Below, one piece after another: positions 1-11,676 of a stretch of DNA of 64,000 bases. Position 1 is the first letter of the stretch; the number at the start of each line of letters is the position of its first letter. Below the pieces are notes generated by a model. The model was not told where the DNA came from and made no database searches. It was given only the letters and a program-made list of their open reading frames with translations. The position numbers were made by a program, and so were the translations under genes. This DNA comes from Pseudocercospora fijiensis CIRAD86 (Eukaryota; Ascomycota; Dothideomycetes; Mycosphaerellales; Mycosphaerellaceae): assembly GCF_000340215.1 (NCBI RefSeq), contig NW_006921543.1:1488001-1552000 (forward strand), in the 5' to 3' direction.

Positions 1-981
1 AACCCAGCTCTGAAATCTTACTGCAATCTCGAACAATCTCTCTTCCAGCGCTTGGTGCGTCTCGGAGTCCCTCACACTCAGCTTGACGCTCAAGGCCGTT
101 CGCGACCCTCCATAGCCAATCTTTACAAATGGCGATACCCTTCACTCACGAACTTGGCTTTCACTTCCACAGCACCTGAGTTCGTGCAAGCCAACGCTGG
201 CTTCCGACATGAGTATCAGTTCATCAACGTGGACGACTACAAATGCCAAGGCGAGAGCGAGCCGACGCCTCACTTCATTCAAAACCTGGGCGAGGCTGAG
301 TACGCTGTCGCTCTGTATCAGTACATGAGACTTCTTGGTTATCCTGCCGAGAAGATTTCCATCCTCACAGCGTACGCCGGGCAAAGAGCGCTCATTCGAG
401 ATGTTCTCACGCACCGTTGTAAGAGCAATCGACTTTTCGGCATGCCGGCATGGGTTGGTACAGTGGACAAATACCAAGGCGAACAGAACGACTACATCAT
501 TCTCTCGCTCGTACGAACCAAGACTCCAGGGTACTTGCGCGATCTGAGAAGATTGACTGTCGCGTTGTCCCGCGCCCGTCTCGGCCTGTACGTGCTTGGC
601 CGCAAAGAAGTCTTCGAATCAAGTCTCGAGCTTCGTGAAGCATTTGAACCACTTTTTGAGAAGTCGACGAAGCTGGAGCTGGTCGGGAATGAGATGTTTG
701 GTGCAACACAAAGGCTGGTTGATGATGCCAATGTGCAGAATGTCGCTGAAATGGCAGGAGTTGAGCATTTGGGACAGTATGTCTTCGAGATGACGCAAGC
801 CAAAGTCAAGGCATTGAAGGAAGGTGGAGGACAGCTGCCTCCACTTGCACAGACTGGGAAGTTAGAGGAAGATTATCAGGACGAAGGCGACAATGGAGAG
901 GGAATTGAAGCTGGTGAGGAGATGGATGAGGATATGAAGGAAGCTGTTGCGAGTGATACGGCTCCGATCAAGCTCACGTAA
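1..981 (+). CDS. Aquarius/Cwf11-type intron-binding spliceosomal helicase, C-terminal 326 residues (5' truncated by window)
   Basis: Reading frame 1 is open from the first base to TAA at 979-981, so the gene begins outside the window. The protein carries C-terminal superfamily 1 helicase motifs: LDAQGRSRPSIANLYKWRY, then SILTAYAGQRALIRDVL (motif IV region), VGTVDKYQGEQNDYIILSLV (motif V) and LTVALSRARLGLYVLGR (motif VI). The order and wording match Aquarius (AQR; Cwf11 in fission yeast) more closely than Upf1 or Sen1, notably NLGEAEYAVALYQYMRLLGYP. In that family the protein binds intron RNA upstream of the branch point in the spliceosome. An acidic tail rich in Glu/Asp follows the helicase fold, as is common in fungal members. 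Codon use and dinucleotides are normal, without RIP. The family assignment is from remembered motifs. Confidence 0.93.
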   Translation, partial: NPALKSYCNLEQSLFQRLVRLGVPHTQLDAQGRSRPSIANLYKWRYPSLTNLAFTSTAPEFVQANAGFRHEYQFINVDDYKCQGESEPTPHFIQNLGEAEYAVALYQYMRLLGYPAEKISILTAYAGQRALIRDVLTHRCKSNRLFGMPAWVGTVDKYQGEQNDYIILSLVRTKTPGYLRDLRRLTVALSRARLGLYVLGRKEVFESSLELREAFEPLFEKSTKLELVGNEMFGATQRLVDDANVQNVAEMAGVEHLGQYVFEMTQAKVKALKEGGGQLPPLAQTGKLEEDYQDEGDNGEGIEAGEEMDEDMKEAVASDTAPIKLT

Positions 982-1194
982 TGCTGTTGCCCTGCTTCCG
1001 CAGCCTTTCTCCATATTTCAACCCGAGAAAGCTATCACGCACCTGCCGGGATTTCTTTCCCAGTCACGCTTCCAATCAAGACCCATAAAACTAAACTCAT
1101 TTGCACATCGCACTGGATGCTTCGCATTCGCGAGTCAGGTTTGAGAAAGGTTTAATGTAATGTATACGTCTATGCTGATATTACTTGCGCGCAG
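982..1194. other. 3' flank of the helicase gene, no gene seen
   Basis: Unmutated intergenic sequence. The bases just before 1195 (gcgcgcag) resemble a 3' splice acceptor, which could mean that the ankyrin-protein fragment that follows starts with an internal exon and has lost its first exon. No other feature is seen. Confidence 0.4.
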
Positions 1195-1952
1195 CAAGAA
1201 CATTCGCTTGAACCTTGCTACGATCAGTGTCAACAACAGCGCTACTACGCAATTGCAAGATCAGCTACAACGCGGCCTTGAAGAGAACACTACTGTTGTC
1301 ACAAGCTCACTCGACACCAGTCAGCGTGTAGATGGACGACTCGAAAAGCTAGAGGAGCTCATAATCGCGATGCAAAATCGCCTGCAAAAGACCCAGCCGG
1401 CTGCCTTCAGCTCAAACGACCAGCCAACGACAAATGCGTTCCGTTCAATCTCTCGAGAAACGAGTACCGTTGAGGCCTCGCACAGATGCAGTCGGCTTTC
1501 TTTAGATGCGCTACGGCAGTTATGTATGCTTATATACTTGCTATACGTAGTAGTAGGTTAGAATAGTAGCCTAGCTTAGTCGTATACTCGGCTAGCTCTT
1601 CGTCGATTCTTTAGGTATATTATTATTACTAGCTAACTATAATAACTTAGATTACTAAAAAAAATCTAGTCTATATCTCGATATCGAATACTAGTTCCTA
1701 ACTAGCGTCTTTTAGTCGTAGATTCTATATTTCTCTTATACTTTCTAGGCTTAGATAGGGCTATAATTTTAGCTTAGTATACTAAGAGGAATTCCTAATA
1801 ACGTACCTACGATCGCCTTTACTATAGGCGGTAATATTAATAGGCTTAAAGACGTATTCGTAAGAGGCCTAGCCTCTCCTTACGATATATATAAGATATA
1901 TAGATATTCTTTACTTAGAGTAAGTAGTCTCTAGATAAGAAAGATACTTCTA
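1160..1952 (+). pseudogene. Ankyrin-repeat protein gene, 5' part (interrupted by Gypsy-1)
   Basis: An ORF from ATG 1160 runs unmutated to about 1525, then enters RIP-mutated sequence. The first part is polar and probably helical (LQDQLQRGLEENTTVVTSSL, then SQRVDGRLEKLEELIIAMQN). It resembles the coiled N-terminal region that fungal ankyrin proteins often carry before the repeats. Further on, in the frame that reaches the insertion, the sequence reads NRLKDVFVRGLASPYDIYK and then SLLRVSSLQIRKILL, typical of the segment just before ankyrin repeats in these proteins. The Gypsy-1 LTR starts at 1953 and the frame resumes at 8987. The true start is unsure: a splice-acceptor-like cag at 1192-1194 suggests an upstream exon is missing. 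The role is unknown; such proteins are usually linked to protein-protein contacts or NLR-like functions. Confidence 0.65.
1948..1952. repeat. Target-site duplication of Gypsy-1, left copy (TTCTA)
   Basis: TTCTA immediately precedes the left LTR and is repeated exactly at 8982-8986 after the right LTR. Five bases is the expected size for Gypsy integrases, so this was a genuine insertion into the ankyrin gene. Confidence 0.9.
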
Positions 1953-2133
1953 TATTACGGCTAGCTACCTATATACACTATAGCTGCCTAAGACAAAGGC
2001 TTATTTACTTACACTGTTTGCTAAGGCAAATAGTCGCCGTAGTAACGGGGATATAGGCCTCTAGGGCCTTGCAACCTCTTCGTAGAATCGTACGTAATTA
2101 AGTTGTTTCCTCGCTTAATTACGTACCTTAATA
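1953..2133 (+). repeat. Gypsy-1 5' LTR (181 bp)
   Basis: Begins TATTACGGC (TGTTACGGC before RIP) and ends CCTTAATA (CCTTAACA in the partner). It pairs along its length with 8801-8981, so the ends restore the usual TG...CA of LTRs. Confidence 0.93.
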
Positions 2134-2379
2134 GTATTATATACTAACTATAACGGACGCACTATTATCTTACTTATACGATACTAGCTCGGACTAATAT
2201 AGATATTAGTTACCTTTACGCTAGAAAGCACTTCTATATATACTAATTTATACCTAGGATTATTATCTCTACTATATTAGTATCGGGACAATATCGAAGA
2301 AGTTCTTATAGCACTTCTAATAATAAGATAACCTCTTAGGGTATACTAGGAGGTTTCGACGTCGAAGATAATAATTACA

Positions 2380-4440
2380 CTTTCGATACTATACTTAATC
2401 GGTAGAAGAAGAATAAGTTAGACAAGGATAAGCGTAGTAGTAAGCGCAAGTCCCTCTTTCCCGCTTATCCCGATCTCTACTCTTAGATATTAACTTCGTA
2501 AGAAGACATTAACAACACTTATAATTAGTTTATAAAAGAAGTTAACGTATAGTACTACTAAGCTCGTACTAATCTACGTTAAGAGGCTATTAATATTGCC
2601 TCTTACAAGCCTCCGACGCGTAATATTACGTCCCTTAAAGACGACGCGTCTACTATAGGCGTCGAGAATAAACCCGAATATATCTATATATAAGATAGCC
2701 GCGATAGCCCTAAATTACTCGACGTAACTAAATACCGCAACTTAGATATAGAAGCCTTCTAATAGGAAGTAGTAGCACGCCCTTTTATCTTATATTCTAT
2801 ATAGCTCGAATGCTATAACAATCTATTACTTACTATTATTAAGAGAGATGCCCTACTTAAAGCTAACGAGTATAATAAGAGAGAGTACGAGAAGCTTATA
2901 AAACAAGACAATACGAAAGAGGCGTTAAAGTAGAAGAAGGCTATAGGGGAATTCTAGAAGCTACTTGTAATAGCTAAGTCGAAGGTTTAGGATCTATAGT
3001 AAGAGTTAGATAGCAAGAATAAGATTATATAGTTATCGTAGGAATAGGAGGATGCTACTACTTAAGAACTATAGAAGCTAAAGGACGATACCGAGCGACT
3101 TCGTATTAGCCGCGATAGCTAGAAGAAGAAAGCTACTAAGGGTAGTAAGATTAATACCTCGGATAGTAACGACTCTACCTTAGAGGAAGAATAAGAGGAG
3201 GAAGATCTACTCCTTCTTAACCTATATCGGCGTCGCGAAGGTATAGAACCTCCTACTCCGCCTAAGGATAATACTCGGAAGAACAACTCCGGCAATAAGC
3301 ACTTAGGATAAGGATACCTAGATAACTCGGATAACTCTAACTCGTCTAATAATAATAACGATATACCTAAGTTGCCCCTTCCTAGTAAGAAGAGCTAGAA
3401 GAAGAAGAAGGCTAAATCTGTCTAGACTTCTATAACTTCTATAAGCGTTAAGATTAACCCGAAGCTAGAAGTTGCTAGCTATTATCCGAAGTCTGCCGCT
3501 AATATCCTAGAACTACTAAAGTTCTCTAGCGAAGAAGACTCTAACGTATCTTTAGAAGAATAGTTCTAAGTACTCTTTCTAAAGATAGAGAACATTACGT
3601 TCTGTTCTAAAGAAGACGCTATATAGTATATCTAACGGTTTACCCGGAAAACCGCTTAGTAGTAGATTAATCCTCGTATTCTAGGTAGGTTTAAGACTAT
3701 CTATTACCCCTTCGAGAGTGTTAATAACCTCTTCTAAGACTTAAAGGACAACTATAGCATTCGCAACGAGGAAGGAAAGGCCTTTAACGATATAACTACG
3801 ATAAAACAAGGAAAGGGTAAAGCCTTCTATACTTTCTATAACCGTTACCTTAAGGTCCGTCCTTATATTCCTATAAGTAAGGAAGTTAAAGTATAGACGT
3901 TCCGACGCAAGTTAAATAGACGCTATAAAGCTAAGCTAGATAGTTAAGAGTAGATATATATTAGTTAGATTATTAAGAAATATAAGCTCCTCGAAGACGA
4001 CTTCGCTATCGCTAATAAAAAGATAGAGGAGGATAAGAAAGTAGTAGATGCTTCTAAGAAGAAGGATAAGGACAAGAGCGCTAGCCGTACTAACGGTAGT
4101 AGAGGCAACGGCAATAGTAGTAGCAATAGTAATAGCACTCGCAACGGTAGGGGTTTATCTAACGCCGCTACTCTAGGCACTAAAGACTAGAATAACTTAC
4201 TAGAAGAACTCCGCAACTTAAAGCCTATTACGCTAGTAGAGAAGGAGTATCTTATAAAGAACAATAGCTGTTTCCGTTGTCGTCGTTTGGGTTATCGTCC
4301 TACTAGCACTAATTGTCCTATATATAGGTACTCTCGGCCGAAGGACCTTTAGGTTAACTCTACTAAGGCGACTAAGGAGGGAAAAGACACCGCTACTTCT
4401 TAAGCGAGTTAGGAAGTAGTAGGTATAAGGGTTCTTTAAA
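2380..4440 (+). pseudogene. Gypsy-1 gag relic
   Basis: Reading TAG as Gln/Trp gives a polar protein with a capsid-like (retrotransposon gag) segment around 3500-3960 (SKEVKVQTFRRKLNRRYKAK). A low-complexity Gly/Asn/Ser stretch follows at about 4080-4160, then a zinc knuckle at about 4269-4316 (CFRCRRLG then Y in place of the usual His, and a final Cys). The His-to-Tyr change is what RIP does to CAC/CAT codons. Gag packages element RNA. The start codon was not resolved. Confidence 0.75.
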
Positions 4441-4899
4441 TATATTAGCATTAGCAATCGGACTTAAGTAAGGATTACCTCCTATTAGTCCTTATATCGT
4501 TCTACCTATTATAGCTTTAAATAGAAAAGCAGAGGCTCTCGCTAATATTGCTACTACCTTATACTTTGTTAAACTCGCCTATACTATCTAATACAAAATT
4601 CCTCGTATCCCGTTATCCTAGTTACGTTAGCTAAACTTAGCTAATAGAAGTGCTTCTACGTAACGAGTTACGTACGTAGCCTTAGTCGACGTTACTATAG
4701 AAGGTAGGCACTACGAATAGATCCTCTATTACGTAGCCAATCTATAGTACGATCTCGTGCTTAGCTTGCCGTAGTTCGAAAAGCATAAACCTACTATATA
4801 CTAGAAATCTAGTACGTTGCTCTTTAACTCGGACTATTGCCTTAGTAACTGTCTAATAAATAGTACGCCGGTTTCCGTATAGTCTATTAACTATCGTAA

Positions 4900-7800
4900 C
4901 CGACTAGAATACGGACCTAAGTTGTTTAACTGCTATACTAGCATTATACTAGAGTATCCGCTTGCTATCGACTCTATATCTACCGTACCTAATCCTCCTC
5001 TGCCTCCTAACTCGGAAGTAGTAGAAATCTCGGCCTTAGCTATTACTATAATAGTATAACGACCCGGCGCTAAAGTCTACGTACTTTGGCCTTTAGAGTT
5101 AGGCAAATTAATACCTTCTATCTATTCTATATCTGCTTTAGATTATAAGATATATATATAAGGCAAGGATGTTAGTATAGATCCTCGAGAGAAGCTTCCT
5201 CCTATATACTATTACCTCGCCTACGGGTTCTAACGCAAAGGTAAAGAAACCTTGCCTCCTTACCGACCTAGTATCGATTACGAGATTAAATTAAAAGACG
5301 GCTAGCGGCCTCCTTTCTAAAGAGCCTATAGTATATTAGAAATAGAAAACAACGCCGTAAAGAAATAGTTAGATAAATAGTAAGGACAAGGGCGTATCCG
5401 CAAAAGCTACGCTAATTGCGCCTTACCCGTTATAGTCGTTAAGAAACCTAGTAGAGGCTTACGGGTTTGCGTTAACTATAGAGGCATTAACGCGCTTACT
5501 GTAAAAAGCCGTTATCCTATTCCGCTAATTAAGGAAACTATAAATCGCCTATATAATAAAAAGTTCTTTACGAAACTAGATATTGTAGCTATCTTTAATA
5601 AGATACGTATAAAAGAAGGATAGGAGTAGATAACTTCATTTATTACCCGCTATAGACAATTCGAAAGCTTAGTCTTGCTATTCGGGCTTTACAACGGCCC
5701 TTCTACGTTTTAGGCCTTTATTAACGAGGTACTATAGAAGTAGCTCGACGACTTCGTATCTACCTACCTTAACGATATACTTATCTTTAGCGACAATTTA
5801 GAAGATTATATTAAACATGTTAAGACAGTTCTATAAGCGCTTATCGATGCTAGCCTTACTATCGATATTAACAAATGCGAATTCTACGTCTAAGAGACTA
5901 AATACCTTAGTCTAATTGTCTCTAGCGAGGGTATTAAAATAGACCCTACTAAAGTCGAATGTATCTTAAACTAGGAAGCTCCGGGAAACGTAAAGGAGGT
6001 GCTCTTATTTCTCGGCTTCGCTAACTTCTATAGAAGATTTATTACTAGGTATTCTAAAGTAGTTAAACCTCTTACTAATCTTACTTAAACGGTAAAGTGC
6101 CCGGCATTTAAATAGACTAGCGATTATTAGAAGGCCTTCGAAGAATTAAAGCGAAGATTTACGACTATACTAACACTCGTATACTTCGTTCCCGGACGAA
6201 GAACAGTTATCGAGACTAATTCTTCTAACTATATTAACTCCGGAGTACTGTCCTAATACGATAATAATAATATACTTCGACTAGTTGCCTTCTTTAGCAA
6301 GAAGCTTACTCCGTAAGAATGCAATTACGATATCTATAACAAGGAATTAATAGTAATCGTTAAATCTTTCGAGGAATAGCGCTCGGAGCTCGCCTCTAAA
6401 GGAGGGGAGAGTAGGCTACTAGTTAAAGTCTTGTTAGATTATAAGAACTTAGAAACCTTTATAACAACTAAGTAGCTAAATCGACGCTAGGTACGCTAGG
6501 CTAAATTCCTATTACAATTTAACTTCTAGATCGAATATCGACCTAGTAAGTAGGGCACTAAGCCCGATAGTCTAACTAGAAGAAAACAAGACCTCCTAGC
6601 AGATACTAACGACCTACGGGTTGTTTATTAATAACAAGTCCTAATCAAACCTTACTAGGTTCTCCGTATAGAGCAAACCGGCATCTCTACTACAAGCCCT
6701 ATCGAAGCACTAATCGACTAAGCTTATAGTAAAGACAAGGTCTTATAGCAAGCTATTAAAGATCTTAATACGAGACTAGTCCTATAACTCCTACGATAAG
6801 CTAAAGTTAACCTAGCTTACTATAAGATCCTTAATAACCGCCTACTTATACGAAACAAGTGTAGTAGATTTAGCTTATAGATCCTAGAAGATAGACTATT
6901 AAAGACTAGGCTAATCCGAGAACGATATAATCCGCCGCCTACTAGTTATCTAGGTATTTTAAAGACATTCGACTTAGTTGCTAGAGAATACTTTTAGCTA
7001 TAGATCGGAAAATAGGTTCGACGATATATTACTAATTATCGCCCTTATCGAACAATAAAGGCCTCTTATCTATAGTATTAGGGACTACTTCAATTAATGC
7101 CGATTCCGTTCGATGCTTAGCGAGAAATTACTATTAACTTCGTTATCGACCTTCCTCTAAGTTAGATAGCGGAGGGTATTAAGTATCGCAATATTATAAT
7201 AGTTATAGATCGTTTAACTAAAGAATATTACCTAATACCTATTATATCGATAAAGGTAGACAATATAGCACGACTCTACGTTAAAGAGGTGTTCGCCCGC
7301 TACGGCCTTAGCGATAGTATAACTTCCGACCGAGGGTCTTAATTCGTATCGTTACTCTAGAAACTTATCTACGAGCTTCTCGGCATTAAGTAGATAATGT
7401 CTTCTTTATACTATCTAGAGACCGATAGTTAATCTAAGCGTACTAATTAGAGTATAGAGTAATATCTTCGCGCTTTTATCGATTAAGCCTAAGACGACTA
7501 GGTAGAATAGCTTCCGCTCGCGGAATTCGCACTAAACAATTATATTAGCGAATCTACCGGTATAAGTCCTTTCTACGCTAATACTAGCCGTAATCTACGA
7601 TATTTAGCAACTCCGAAGGTTCTCGAAACCGCTATACGCGACGCGATTAAAACAACGCTATAGAAGCTATCTGCCGAAGCCGTAGACAAGTTTGTACGTA
7701 ATTTGTATAACCTTTATATATACCTACGCTAGCAGTTAGCCCTTACTTAGTATATATAAGCTAAAGCTGCAAATTCAAAACGCAACCTCGCTCTACTTTA

Positions 7801-8790
7801 TAATATCGGCGATAAGGTATACCTAAGCACTAAGAACTTCCGTATAATACGACCGTCTAAGAAACTCGATCTTAAATATATAGGACTATATATAATTACG
7901 GAAATCCTGCTAGAGAAGTTATCCTTCCGACTCGAGCTACCCGCCTTACTATCGGCTTTAGACAACTGTTTCTATACTAGCCTACTAATGCCTGCCTAGA
8001 ACGAGAACCTACTACCGCTGCCCGGTTAGTACGAAGCTCCGCCGCCGCTAGTTACCGCTATTATCGAAGGAGAGGAACGAGAAGAGTATATAGTTAAAGC
8101 TATCCTAGACTTATACTAACTGAAGCCGAAGGGTCGCAAACCTAAAGGCCGTAAGTAGCGCAAGATGCTAGAAGTGCTTTATTAAGTTAAGTAGAAAGGA
8201 TTTAGAGTTACCGAAGATAATATAATATAGGAGCCTACTAGCAATATCCTACCTAATGTAGCCGCTACTATTACAGACTTCTATTACAAGTATCTAGACA
8301 AGTCTATTTAAGCTAGCTTCGAACTACCGCCTAGTTAGGTTCCTTTCGAGCAAGCAGATTAAGACACTACTAATGCTTCTAGTATCGCCTTTACGATAAA
8401 GGACCCGCTAGCGGATAGCGTACTCGAGCGTGCCTCGTCTAACGACAAGTTACCTATTACTATATAAGTCGTTACCTCTTCCGAGACTTTAAGCGAAGCC
8501 TCTAATTCGTTACGCCTAGCCTCTAAGACTTTAAAGGAACTCCTTACGCATATAGTCGCTTATAAGCCGGTTAAATTATATATATAGCGCGAGCCTACTT
8601 TAGGAAGGAATGTTATATAGAAGCCGTATAAGCGAGTAGACCTTAGCGACTACGAGGGCGATTAGACCTAGTCTACGGATATATAGGGCATTACTAGTAC
8701 CGGCTATATTGCATTAGGCGAGCGTACTACGGAACTAGGAGACATAGATAAGGCAGGATTAGACTTATAAGAGACTGCGAGTTTAGAAGG
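4900..8790 (+). pseudogene. Gypsy-1 pol relic: protease, reverse transcriptase, RNase H, integrase, chromodomain
   Basis: In one frame with TAG read through: reverse transcriptase at about 5440-6090 (LRVCVNYRGINALTVKSRYP; catalytic box YLNDILIFS at 5765-5791, Asn in place of the first Asp of [18 protein letters not shown]). RNase H lies at about 6170-6400 (AFFSKKLTPQECNYDIYNKE). Integrase lies at about 7150-7640 (IIVIDRLTKEYYLIPI, SITSDRGSQFVS). A chromodomain lies at about 8085-8310 (EEYIVKAIL, then KGFRVTEDNIIQEPTSNIL). About 150 more residues follow with no known domain. Chromodomains in this clade steer integration to modified histone tails. Protease is placed before RT by order only; its Asp motif was not pinned down. 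Confidence 0.88.
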
Positions 8791-8800
8791 GGGGGGGTAC
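8783..8800 (+). other. Gypsy-1 polypurine tract
   Basis: TTAGAAGG followed by a run of G ends just before the 3' LTR, the position of the plus-strand primer in LTR elements. Confidence 0.8.
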
Positions 8801-8981
8801 TATTACGGCTAGCTACCTATATATACTATAGCTGCCTAAGACAAAGGCTTATTTACTTGCACTATTTGCTAAGGCAAACAGTCGCCGTAGTAACGAGGAT
8901 ATAGGCCTCTAGGGCCTTGCAACCTCTTCGTAGAATCGTACGCAATTAAGTTGTTTCCTCGCTTAATTACGTGCCTTAACA
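8801..8981 (+). repeat. Gypsy-1 3' LTR (181 bp)
   Basis: Near-identical to 1953-2133, starting TATTACGGC and ending CCTTAACA. It is followed directly by the right target duplication. Confidence 0.93.
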
Positions 8982-8986
8982 TTCTA
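8982..8986. repeat. Target-site duplication of Gypsy-1, right copy (TTCTA)
   Basis: Exact repeat of 1948-1952. Confidence 0.9.
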
Positions 8987-10690
8987 TAGCTAATATTTAT
9001 ATTCTAGTAGGCACTATATAAGAAAGTTTAAAATACTATAATACTTATAAGTTCCTTATATATAAGGGACTCGGGAGCTAACTCTAACTATAGATAAGTA
9101 AATCTCGAGTAGAATAATTATAATATACTTACTAAGCTTAGTTTACCTAGATTACTATTAGCTTATAATAATATATTTTATAATAGCTCGCGCGCTCGAG
9201 CTTATAGGATATTACTATAGTACGAGGTAGCTTCCGAAAGAGAGGGAATACTTAGGTTATTAACCTATAACTCGGATTTCGTTAATAATAAAGACTTTAC
9301 TAAAATCTATTAGGCCGTCCTAGGTCTAGCCTCGCCTAATCTAGAAAGCGCTATCTAGTAGAACCTATACGATCTCGAGACTATAGATACTTTAGGCTAA
9401 ACGGCGCTTTTATAGGTAGCTATATATAGAAATATAAAGTCTATAGTATTACTTCTCGCCTATAATACTAATCTAACTAGGTTCGATAACTACGAAGCGA
9501 TATCTTTATATAATACTACCTAGAAAAGGAGTTTTAAATACTATTATATTCTTTTTAAAATAGGGACGAAGACTAATCCTAAGCGGCCTACTAGTAAAGG
9601 AGCTAGAGCTGCCCTAACTACTACCGCTTGTATATATAACGAGGTTAAAATACTACTAGTTATTTAGACCCTAACCGACTATAGAGCTAATATAAACTCT
9701 CTAGTATCTAGTAGGCGAATAGCTCTATACTAAACGACCTAATAAGAGATTATAAAGGTTATAGAAATACTGTATAATACCGGCGCCGATATTAATATTA
9801 TTAGTAACTTAAAGAACTAGCAGACCCGTCTTATATCTACTATATCGTATAATAGTTATTAATTACTAAAGATATTACTCGAAACATTAGCTTATTATAA
9901 AGAATATCCTTATTTTAAAAGCCTAAGTCTACTAGGTCTAGTCGTAATCTATATAGACTTTAGAACCGATATAGATAAGAAACTTCTTATAGTATTCGAA
10001 GACTTACTTATAGTAGTTAATAGCTAACTAATATCGAATATTTATCCTTACTTAGTTCTTAATATAGAAAGAGTTTTTAGCGGCTTTATAGTAGCTCTAG
10101 ATATAGAATACGAATATAAAATTCCTAGATCCTAGAAAAAGAAGGAAAATAAAAGCGAGGCCTAATGTATCGATTCGAAAGAAAACGAAGCTTCTACTAA
10201 AGGCTTTAATCTAGATATACTATAAAAGCGAATCTTTTAGGTTAATTAAGAGTCTAGATTTTATATATTAAACTCGAATCGTATAGGACTAAACTATACT
10301 ATGCTTTACTAAATACTAAAGTTTTACTAGTATATAAACGCTTTTAAGATAGTATATATCTCTTAGTCGATATATTACTATTACGAAAGTTTTAGATCTT
10401 AGGATTATATTAAATAGGATTTATATATCTACTAAAGATTAATATCTACTATTTAGGTAAGAGATTATATTCTATTTAGATAACTAAATATATATAGGAA
10501 GAGATAATTTTTTTTAAAAAAGTTTAGCTAGATTAGTATATTCTTTAATATCGTACTAAATAAATCTATAAACTCGGCGTATTTTAATCTAGTTATATTA
10601 TACTTAAAGCGTAGTAGCGGAATTAGCTCGTAGTCTAAATTAAAGATTAGTAGTAGAAGTAGAACTAAATTCTAGTAAAGATAGTCTTAA
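8987..10690 (+). pseudogene. Ankyrin-repeat protein gene, 3' part (RIP-mutated)
   Basis: Joined across the Gypsy-1 insertion, the frame continues without shift. With TAG/TAA read as Gln/Trp it gives ankyrin repeats: DLETIDTLGQTALLQVAIYR, NIKSIVLLLAYNTNLTRFDN, VIEILYNTGADINIISNLKN and NSYQLLKILLETL. A tail with a Lys/Glu-rich stretch follows near 10130-10190 and the frame fades near 10690. At least three repeats are legible. All stops are of the RIP kind, so the gene was intact before mutation. The binding partner is unknown. Confidence 0.82.
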
Positions 10691-11278
10691 ATATAATTTA
10701 CTAATTCTATATAATAAGGTTTAATATTACGATAAACGGAAATTAGAAATACCTATATAAAGACAATATAGTATTCTTATTTTTATTTATAAAGTTAATA
10801 TAGGGAGGAGATGTTTTAAATAGCCTAGAATAATAGCTAGCTAGATTAAATAGTAGCTCTCGTACTATAGGGTTAGTATTGCTTTAGCAGAATAAGAAAT
10901 AGAGCGTAGAAGTATCGATCTAGTAGAGTAGATCGGGAACTAGTTTCAAGTGCCTAGAGCACACTAGGGTTCTTAACTAGCATGATCTTTCGGCAGATCC
11001 GAGGTTCTCCTATGTTAGGAGATATGCTATCCGTGTCTCAGGCGTGAGCACGAAGAAGGGCGAGCTATAGCGAGCTTACATACCACCACGTTTAGCGAAG
11101 CCATCGGTTGCTTCTTTCCTTTCTGATCGTCTCTTATAACGATCACACCCCACATCATCATGATAAATGCCATAGCTTGGAGGCAAGCGAGGCCTAGTGT
11201 CTAGTCGAGGCAGCGACTGCGACTGAATACCACTCCTGTGCGCCCACTTAGGTTTCTACCTACCGCCGTAGATCGAAG
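10691..11278. other. Intergenic; transition from RIP-mutated to normal sequence near 10945
   Basis: To about 10940 the sequence lacks CpA/TpG. From about 10945 both dinucleotides are common again, marking the edge of the mutated block. No coding relic is seen here. Confidence 0.6.
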
Positions 11279-11286
11279 TATATAAG
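11279..11286 (+). promoter_or_regulatory. TATA box of the small secreted protein gene
   Basis: TATATAAG lies about 65 bp upstream of the preferred ATG. A pyrimidine-rich, CAAACTC-like stretch lies between them, a common layout for transcription starts in filamentous fungi. Confidence 0.6.
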
Positions 11287-11349
11287 GAACAGACAAACTC
11301 ATCTCCAACTCTCGAGCGTTAAGATATGCTTCCATCGAAAACTCCCACC

Positions 11350-11676
11350 ATGCCTTCAATCCTCGGAGCCGTTCCCTTCATCATCGGCCTCACCTCCGCC
11401 GTCCAGAAAGTCCAATACTACTACGATGGCGGCTGCTCCAGCTACGCAGTCGAATTCTGGCCTTCCCAGAATGGCGACTGCTACAATTATGAGTACGGAA
11501 ACACCAACAGCGCGAATATCGTCTGGGCCGATTACAACTCTGCTTTCTGTTCATTCTTCACTCAGTCCAACTGCCAAGGCTCTGCTCACTCTGCCTGCTT
11601 GGGGTGGGGATGCACTAGTGGGAATTGTGCTTCGAATTGGGGGTCGGGTTTCAAGTCTGTGCAATGTTGGTCGTAG
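11350..11676 (+). CDS. Small secreted cysteine-rich protein (108 aa), effector-like candidate
   Basis: I prefer the ATG at 11350 over the in-frame ATG at 11326 because CCCACCATGCC is a strong fungal start context and it places a signal peptide at the very N-terminus (MPSILGAVPFIIGLTSAV). The mature part of about 88 residues has eight cysteines (GGC, GDC, AFC, SNC, SAC, WGC, GNC, VQC), enough for four disulfides, and is rich in Tyr, Trp, Ser and Asn. No family is recognised. It is a single exon with normal base use, 400 bp from a RIP-mutated transposon block. Small size, secretion and cysteine content fit fungal effectors or surface proteins, but nothing in the sequence shows a host target. 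Confidence 0.8.
   Translation: MPSILGAVPFIIGLTSAVQKVQYYYDGGCSSYAVEFWPSQNGDCYNYEYGNTNSANIVWADYNSAFCSFFTQSNCQGSAHSACLGWGCTSGNCASNWGSGFKSVQCWS

Larger units (their letters stand above)
1953..8981 (+). mobile_element. Gypsy-1: complete chromodomain-containing Ty3/Gypsy retrotransposon, RIP-inactivated
   Basis: A 7029-bp element bounded by 181-bp LTRs and a 5-bp duplication (TTCTA). Internal order is gag, protease/reverse transcriptase/RNase H, integrase, chromodomain, then a purine-rich tract before the 3' LTR. This is the Gypsy order with the chromodomain-bearing (chromoviral) arrangement. Every coding part is riddled with TAG/TAA where Gln or Trp is expected, so the element is dead. It interrupts an ankyrin-repeat gene whose halves flank it. 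The two LTRs differ mainly by C-to-T and G-to-A changes. Confidence 0.95.
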
